This document shows, piece after piece, positions 56,777 to 64,000 of a stretch of DNA of 64,000 nt. The position numbers were made by a program, and so were the translations under genes. Source of the DNA: Irpex lacteus (lineage: Eukaryota; Basidiomycota; Agaricomycetes; Polyporales; Irpicaceae); assembly GCA_001986395.2 (NCBI GenBank), contig MQVO02000001.1:1860001-1924000 (forward strand), read 5' to 3'. The notes under the pieces were generated by a model. It worked only from the letters and a program-made list of their open reading frames with translations, was not told the DNA's origin and ran no database searches. Numbering within the stretch: position 1 is the first letter of the stretch; each line of letters begins with the position of its first letter.

Positions 56777-59700
56777 CTACCGATTGAATTCCGCTCTACA
56801 TGCTGCTACTAAAACAGAGTCTAGATTAACGTCGGGAGGGCTGATTGCAAACGTTTGCACAAAACGTGCATCACGCATTTTTGCCGTATTCAACACTAGG
56901 TCATCCGGATTGAGATGGTGCACCGCTGCTGCTCGTTCAGCTTGCTGCTCTCTTTCGAGATACACAGTCCGAGTGGCTGAAAGGTCACATCCATTATTTG
57001 CACAGTTATGCTGGACATTGACGGAGCACACCAGAGTCTGAGAAGAAAGAACAGGGTCAGAGTAACGTCCTGAAGTACAGAGGTGCCTTGAAGCACGTAC
57101 CTGAATATCCTCGACGAGGACATGTGTTCCGCTAGTTGCTATTCGAGGCATCTGATATGGCCATGCAGTCCCGTTGATATCAAATAGTTCTACGACTATC
57201 AGCGATGCTGTTAGCGTGAAACTGCGATTATTTCGCAATATTTCAATAACACGGCCTGTACGGAAATTCCCAGCACTACGGCTCACTACAACGAACTCGT
57301 TCAGCGCAGCCTTGTCGCCATTCCCGATAATCACGCTGGTACATTTCTTGAACGTCCGGGTGGTGTTGTGCTGCATTTCGGTTCGCACTTCACGATGGGC
57401 ATCATCGGTGGTTGATGCACGAGCAGCAATTGTCTGCGACCATGGTATCGAAGCATCTTCTGCTTGTGTAACAACCCCTAGTACCAAGGGTACTGTTAGC
57501 ATGGTGTTATCGCTGATCTATCAAAAGCCGAACACTCACCGGGCTCAGGTTTGCAAGAATCAGTTGAGCATGTCAGTCCGAGACGGCGCATGAGAATAGA
57601 GGGTGAGGCGAGCAATTTGATCACTGCACTGCCTGCAGTTTGCCACGAAGTCTCCATCGAACGGTCGATAACTGAACCCTTCTCTGTGTAATATCCTCCA
57701 CTGAGCAGATGGCGAACTCGTGCAAGACTCGCTGCCCGGTTAGCACAGTCTCGAGACGGAGCTTGACGATTTGAGTTCACCGACCAGGCTCGAATGACAG
57801 CATTGTACGATTCAAGACTTTCAGTAGAGAAAAGGATTGCCGGTCCGAAGCGAAGAACATGTTCATGTAGGTGTATGAGTAAATGAAACTTGGGCTTATT
57901 AAACCAGCGAACTGTCCAGCGTGCCGTTGCGACGAGCAAGTAGGTGACATGTCTCCGTAATTTTTGCTAGTCACCGAAGGATTAGACGATATTGACTACC
58001 ACTTAAATCTGAAAGTTACTCACTGTATGCAAAACACGATCCTCGATGGATGGCATATAGATCAGAGGTACAAGGGCAGCCAACGCCACCCATGCTTCAT
58101 AAACCGGAGGCGGAACGAGATCATACAGGGCAAAGAGTGCAACCTGAATGATCACTCGGAAATCACGGCCCACGAGCGAGCGAGCATATTGCACAAAGGT
58201 TTGACCGTTCAGAGATGTCAGTGAGGGGTCCAGGCCACGGAGATTCATGCTCGCCAAACGTGTCTTCAAGATTTGCAATTGAGCGGGCGAAAGTCTCGCC
58301 ACGGCATCACGCCAGAAATACTTGATAATCCCCAGCAATACAACATGAAGAATTTCGACAGGTGTATCACGGTGAGGATCCAAGCCTTGATAGATCAAAG
58401 TTAGAATGAAGGAAACCTAAGATAGTCAAACACGTACCCTTCAGTCGCCATACTGGGTTGTAGATATTCTTGGGTAAACCTCCGATAATGTTTGGCGGGA
58501 GGTCTGCGTATACCCCCTCAAAGCCGCAGCGCTTTCGTTCCTTCTCCAAATGATCTAAGAAGTATGCGAGGTAACGATCCTTGATACCTGTATTTCGCTG
58601 CAACTCCAGATTGACTCGCTGTGCTGCACCGGTGAGAAAGTTGCGCCAAGTTTCTTCCGAAATCGCGCGTGTGCGTTCCGATGCACGAGCTTCGTTTCCC
58701 TTGAGAACTGTATCAGCATTACTGCATCTCATACATCAGAAGAGAACCTACCTGAACAAACTGCCGAACACGATTGACCATAGCATCAAGTGGCTCACGA
58801 CTTTGCTGCCCAGCATGGCTCGAATTTCCAGCGCCGCCGATACTATCTGCTGGCTCATCTTCTAATCTACCTTCCCGACCTTTTGCCATACACACGCGGC
58901 AGAAGCACCGCGCATTCAGGCCCGCGTGACATGCAAGCTCGCTTTGCATTGGATTATCCCCCAACAGTGCAAGGACCCATATGATGAGAAGTACTAGCTG
59001 TCTGGTAGCACAGTCATACGCCCACACACCATCCTCCTGTGCCTTGCTACAACACGATTAGAGTCGAAGATAGATCACAGATCTGATAAAACACTCACCT
59101 AAACTCCTCAGAGATACCGTCTAGCATCTCCAACGGCGGAGCTGCATTAGACGTGCAAAGGAACTGAATGCTGCTCTCGCAACAGACTAGTTCATGCGGA
59201 AGACCTGCGGGAATCATAAGGAAAGAGTTATGCTCGTTCCACTTCTTAGAACGATTGCCGGAAGTGTCGTCGCAATAAAGCCAGAACGGCATGGAGAGCA
59301 CTTTATGTCCGCGTGCTTTCACTCGCCACGGATTCGGCAAGGGGTACACCCAGGCTGATAGCTGGTTCCCGAGACTACCCTGACGTGAATGCCGGAAGCC
59401 TTATTCACCCATTTAATACTTGGTATATGTAGTGACTGAATGTGCTTACCCTTGATTTGTGTTATTGGCGGATAACCTGGTTTTGGGAAGTTTCGATAGG
59501 CCTGCAACTCAGGAAACGAGACCGCGAGGTCATCAGCGGGAAGGATGTATTCATCCGAGCCATCAATCACCCATCCGTCGACGTCAAAGGTCATCGCCCA
59601 TGCGCGAAACCACATCGTGCCGTTCTGAGTGAAAAAGCGGTGTGGAATGCAGAGTATATGATTCTTGAGTAGTGCGGGCTCGAATATATAAAAATCGGTT

Positions 59701-60810
59701 TTATCGACCGTATACATTGGTGTGAGCAGCGTTGGGTCGGCCTCGTTCAACCACTTATTACCTTGACGTGCTTCATTAAGGCAATGTTCTGTAGCCTCTG
59801 GATAGAAATGTAGATGTTCGCGAATAGTGGGATTGCTGCAATTCTGAATCCGAATTAGCTTACATACATTGAAATGTTAGGATCACATACCATAGCCGCA
59901 AGCTCCCCGACACTTACAACATAGTAAGTATGCCCCATCGTTCCCACATGCCGATTGACGGACGGAGCGCAAAGGCGATCCAATTCACGGCGCTGCTCCT
60001 TGATTTGCCAAACCGAGGGTGGATTTGCAACTTCGGCGGTCTGAAGGAGCCACCGTACAACCTCCAGGTCGTTATCCGAGAACATCGAACGAGGAATATT
60101 GGACATGATATCAAAGAGGCACAACTATCACATAAATGAGAAGAGAAAATAATAACTTGATAATGATCTCGGCTTACCAGACGATCTTTCCAAGGGGTCC
60201 AAGCCCCGTCAGAGGATCCGCGCACGAAAGCTAACAGTTCTATGTGCTCTAGTTTTAACGATAGCGAAATAAATAACCAAATATCGAACAAACCTTTGTG
60301 TACATTGTCCTGTGCTTCCGTAGCCGTCTCGCCCGGACCCTCTCTTTCAGCCTCCGAGTCGGATTCACTGTCCGAAGAATCAATGTTCGCTACCCAAGTC
60401 GGGTTACGGCAGAAGTCCATCATTGCCTGTTCCGCTGCCTGCTGAGCTTGTGCAGCGGTCGTTGGCATGATGGGACCAATGTCAATGACCGGACTCACGG
60501 GCGGCTCGTTGACCATTGCGGTTTGACGAGCATCCCGCCGAGCAGCGCGACTGGACGATGCGATGGCATCGTCACCAATACGGCTACCGGATCGAATCAC
60601 GCCCTGTAATGACTGACGGCTATGCATGAGAGTCATTTTCGACCGGTTCCGTTGATGTTTCAAGGTCTGTTCATGTTCTCGAGCTCGTTTCGCAGGTTGT
60701 GGTTGTATTGAGTCTGCACAGATACGACATGTGTACTGTTTACTAGCTGAATCATAAATAAAGTCTACAGGTATTCTCATTAGCTTACGGCGTGCATATA
60801 TTACAGACAT
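56777..60810 (-). CDS. DDE transposase-like protein of a multicopy Agaricomycete family
   Basis: Many exons from ATG 60810 (or MRIPVD at 60777) to the stop at 56777, about 1,100-1,150 residues. It opens with a C2H2-like finger (CRIC, then H-x5-H in REHEQTLKH). The core has LYCDDTSGN followed by KKWNEHNSF, then LGDNPMQSELACHAGL followed by CFCRVC, and FSTESLESYN. These align with the D, D and E positions of Tnp2/Transposase_21 enzymes, so a catalytic triad is proposed. The C-terminus has VQHNCANNGC and LNPDDLVLNTAKMRDARF. I recall near-identical phrases as abundant repeats in mushroom genomes. The frame appears intact after splicing. The partner gene follows on the same strand. Confidence 0.65.
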
Positions 60811-62221
60811 ACAATAGTCACGTACGCTCAGGGAACACCGGGGCCATAGCTACGCCAATCCTGTCTCACTCGTTGCCACCGCACTGCGCAAGCGTACGGA
60901 CTTCTTATGAGCACATAATACAGACGTATAATCGCGCAACGCACCCGAAAAAACTTAATGTGGACCACAGTTATGTCAGTCCGTGGTCGTGACTGTAGAC
61001 GAAGACGTTGAGAAATGTCTAAGTTTGGCGCGTCTAAGTGATCCTATCTTAGAAATTTGTCACGTGGTACTATTGATCGCGTCCGGTCTGTGCTGCAGCC
61101 GAGATAGCCGAATACGCGGCCTATGCGCTGCGCGTAAACATAGCTCATAAGCTGCGGAGAGCCATCAAACTATAGTCAGCTCTTGAGCAGCTCATGCTCT
61201 GCGTACGGGCCCGGAATCATAGTTGGTGTATACACTGCGCATAGGAGGCGCATTACCCTGCGCATGCTCCGCTCACAATTTTTTTAGACTATGCGCTGAG
61301 CACACTCCGACCTCTGGCTGTGTATGGACATCCACGTATTACTCCGAAAACATTTCATCGTCAGGGGCTGCGAGCGCAAGGAAAGCGAGAGAGATATGGT
61401 GAGAAGATGAAGGTGGTGAGCATGTCCCCGAGAAATGCGCATATCTTGCTTGCCCGGGAAGTCCGCGAAACCATGACCATGTGCAGACACCAGCCTGAGG
61501 AAGATGAGGCCGGCCGCGGCGAAACTCGTCATCCGCAGTTGCCTGATCCAACACTTCCGCGGTGGGCATGATTGGATGAATCGATCAGACGGGGACCCTG
61601 GACGCCGACTATTGGTTGTTAATTAACGGAAGACGAGAGTGTTGAGTTGGACGGCGGCGACGACGATTTTCGCATGAGAATGGGAGAAAGCATCCTCGAG
61701 GCTGAAGGCACATGCGGTGGGTGGGCAGACGAGCGTAGAAGGAGAGAAGAAGGTGGACGAGAGAGGCCATTCTTAGTATGCCGAATCGGGTTCGATCTAG
61801 CCGGCAGGGAGGTAATCGGGTGTCCCTGATTGAAAAAGGAAAGGTGTCTTTGGTGAGCAAATGAGCGTGTTTTGTCAATCAAGGTCTGGCGAGTGTATCT
61901 CTGACGCTCCCGCTCTCAAATATGGCTCAGCGTGTGTCCCCTTGTTTTCTCTTTCAACCGGTCTCGCGGCATCTTCGTCTCAACCACAACGTCTGAGCAC
62001 ACATCACCACCGCTGGTGCCCCGACGCCCCCTATCCGCTCGGCGTACTGTGCCCAGGACGTAGCCCAGTATTATTGAGTAAGTTCCCAAACGCTTGCTGC
62101 TCATTTTTGCGTTCATTGACAAGCACCCACACAGCGCAAGCGGGTGCTGTTGACATATTGCACCCACGAATTCTAATTCTGTACAGCCTCGTAGACGTTG
62201 GCGTCGGCTGCACTTCCTGTC
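60811..62221. other. intergenic, transposon end and promoter of the Zn2Cys6 gene
   Basis: Left part carries subterminal-like repeats (to about 61320). The rest, 61.3-62.2 kb, is purine/pyrimidine-biased and probably holds the 5' untranslated region and promoter of the transcription factor. Open frames here lack support. Confidence 0.4.
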
Positions 62222-64000
62222 ATGACGGACAGACACTCCTTTATATCCGTCAACATTCCTGGCGCAGGGCAGGGTCACCCCAACCCTCACCCGCACTCGC
62301 AAGGGGACCAGCAAACCTTTGTCCAAGGATATCCTCAACAGCATGACGAGGATGCCTATCGGCGTAGCTCCCCCAGTAACGTCTCGTATACAGGACGTTC
62401 TTTGTTCCCGCCGGCTCGATCGTCTTCTCAAGCCTACGGGGGACCTATGTCTGTCCAACTTCCTTCGTTAAATGGTGTGTTCCACGATCCCACGCGTAGT
62501 CTATATGGCCCAGGTACAAGCGCACTACCGCCCGGGTCTTTCGGGGGGCCGTCGCCCTCCGATGAGAATATGAACACGTTCAGACTACCCCTCAACACCA
62601 CACTGCCTTCGCCACATCCTCCCTCGCAATATGATTATCATCCCCATCACCCACAGGACTTCCATCACGATAGGCACGATGCACATTCTCAGGCGTCATA
62701 CCGCAATCATCCCCACCTACCCGAGCATCCCTCGACTTCTGTCGCACCAACAGTACATTCGAACTCTAGTCCAAGTCCAACCGCTTATCCTCAGTCGCGT
62801 CAGCACCATCCGCACCAAGAGATGGTCCCGGACATGATGTATAATCCTCACCCCAGCGAACCCTCTTCATCTACATTCAATCGATCCTACGCGCCTTCTA
62901 ACCCTCAATCCTACACGCACTCACACTCGAGCACATCTCTCTCCCCTCAACTGGAAACCACTCCCTCAGTTCCTTCGTCTGCTCCGAACCCTGTGAAGAA
63001 TGAGGATAATCAAGCGCCGGTGGCCTCTGCGTCTTCATCACGCCCTACAAAGCGTCGAGAGAAGCCCAAAATCGAGCTCGCTGCTGACCAGCCTTTGACA
63101 ACGCAGGGAAAGCCCAGAGCCAGGGTGTATGTTGCGTGCTTACAGTGGTGAGTTGTCTTCTTTGATGTCCTCATGAAATTCTTTTCTCCACGGCAGTTTT
63201 TCTGTGAGGATGTTCGGAGATGTTGAGTCGTTGCGATGAGTGTAGTACACAGAAGGTGGTAGACGATACGCAGATATAGCGACAAGGGAATGTTGGTTGT
63301 CCGAGAAGCATTGGTGCAAGTGGTCGCATTCGAAGCGAAGTTGCTCATCTGAGCTGCGAGCAAGCGTTCTTTTCACCACTCTTCATACGCTCTGAGCTGA
63401 GGCTGACACTGTTCTTTCTGCAGTAGAACACGGAAAATCAGGTGCGATGGTGCAAAGCCCGTTTGTCATAACTGTGCTCGACGCCAGGCCTTGAGCAGCA
63501 CTGCGACGAGTGCTGAAGCTCACGCATCGTCTCCCACCTCACCGACATCACCTGTCTCTTCAGACTCCTCCGGCCCATGTTGCTACGACGCCGCGCCAAA
63601 ACGGCGTGGCCCGGACAAGAATCCCGGTTCGCGTCAACGGATCTCACACGCCCAGCGAGATTTGGAGATTATGGGTCTGAATGGGACTGCGGAGGGAGGG
63701 AAGGTCAAGAGAAGACGAAGACGGGACACTAATGCTGTGTCTACGGCCACCGCGGCTGCTATCGCAGGAGTACCCTCAGGACCGAACGCTTCTTCCAGTC
63801 TGCAGGATGCAAGCCCCATCGATAAGCAGTCAGGATCAGGCATGTCGAGGAACTCAGCTGTGAGGAATAACCCAGCCGGTGGGGCCGTCAACGAGATTCC
63901 CACCGAAGGTGCTGCGCACTCTCCCGTGAGTATGAACATACCAAGTTCGAGCTCAAGTACAAGCGTGTCCTTAGGGCATGCAATAGGGTCCGGCGCGGTT
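62222..64000 (+). CDS. Zn(II)2Cys6 fungal transcription factor, 3' truncated by window edge
   Basis: Exon 1 is 62222-63147. Its 276-nt intron splits a cysteine codon (TG|T), and exon 2 starts at 63424 and runs off the window. The long N-terminus is rich in Pro, His, Ser and Gln. The binuclear cluster begins CLQCRTRKIRCDGAKPVC followed by HNC, and a CC pair about 40 residues later (SGPCCYDAAPKRRGPDKNPG) supplies the last cysteine. The spacing to that cysteine is unusually long, a pattern known from some basidiomycete Zn2Cys6 factors. The RRGPDKNPGSRQR linker is basic. It is a DNA-binding regulator; target genes are unknown. The start MTDRHSF was chosen as the first ATG of the open frame. Confidence 0.88.

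Larger units (their letters stand above)
54541..61320. mobile_element. two-gene basidiomycete DNA transposon (approximate limits)
   Basis: Contains a DDE transposase-like gene and an accessory coiled-coil gene on the same strand. Short motifs recur in both flanks: GATTCCGGGCC at 54628-54638 and its inverse near 61207-61217, TGTGAGCGGA near 54640 and its inverse near 61268, GCGCATAGTC-like units, and AGCTCATGA/AGCTCATAA. These look like subterminal repeats, but no clean terminal repeat or target duplication could be defined, so the limits are rough. Confidence 0.45.

Noticed and set aside
1..64000. tRNA, rRNA or CRISPR features
   Set aside because: No cloverleaf with a convincing T-arm was found by eye, no rRNA core sequence, and CRISPR arrays are not expected in a fungal nucleus. 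A tRNAscan run would settle small RNA genes.

Overview
The window is nuclear DNA from a filamentous basidiomycete, almost certainly an Agaricomycete. Nearly every gene is split by many short (about 50-60 nt) GT-AG introns. The transposase families, the BTB proteins and a Zn(II)2Cys6 factor are of the kinds abundant in mushroom-forming fungi, and three recognisable mitochondrial genes have the lengths and motifs of fungal nuclear genes. I cannot name the species. All exon models were worked out by eye from reading frames and splice consensus.

Layout. 1-2.1 kb: 3' part of a hAT-like transposase. 3.0-7.4 kb: two intact minus-strand BTB genes and a deletion-fused BTB remnant. 7.4-9.7 kb: an array of decayed repeats containing BTB exon-1 fragments. 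9,729-20,968: a complete 11.24-kb CACTA-type DNA transposon with 70-bp terminal inverted repeats, CAC...GTG ends and a 3-bp ACG target duplication. It holds a Tnp2-type transposase and four or five unrecognised accessory genes, and it is inserted in the BTB-derived array, which resumes on its far side. 22.5-26.4 kb: a large RGS-domain membrane protein (Rax1-like). 27.1-28.8 kb: a cytosine-deaminase-like amidohydrolase. 29.1-34.9 kb: three tandem plus-strand BTB genes. 35.2-38.3 kb: uL29m, an LYR-motif SDH assembly factor and a squalene/phytoene-synthase-like complex I assembly factor. 38.7-42.4 kb: a large F-box protein. 43.9-47.4 kb: two minus-strand BTB genes of a second subfamily. 48.5-49.7 kb: a secreted class 3 lipase. 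50-54.5 kb: decayed, gene-poor DNA. 55.0-60.8 kb: a two-gene DNA transposon (DDE transposase plus coiled-coil accessory protein). 62.2 kb to the end: the start of a Zn(II)2Cys6 transcription factor.

Main theme. Conserved housekeeping genes are embedded in a lineage-specific BTB family (seven intact genes plus debris) that is being reshaped by DNA transposons. The five subfamily-A genes share one architecture: BTB exon, linker exon ending in PWAG, a cysteine-containing C-terminal exon with a CxxC and a W-[DEKS]-ELP-like motif, and a 28-37-nt terminal micro-exon. For all seven BTB genes the spliced exon lengths sum to a multiple of three, which supports the models. The C-terminal module and its micro-exon are the best candidate for an undescribed protein system here. 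The cargo-carrying CACTA element is the best-defined mobile element.
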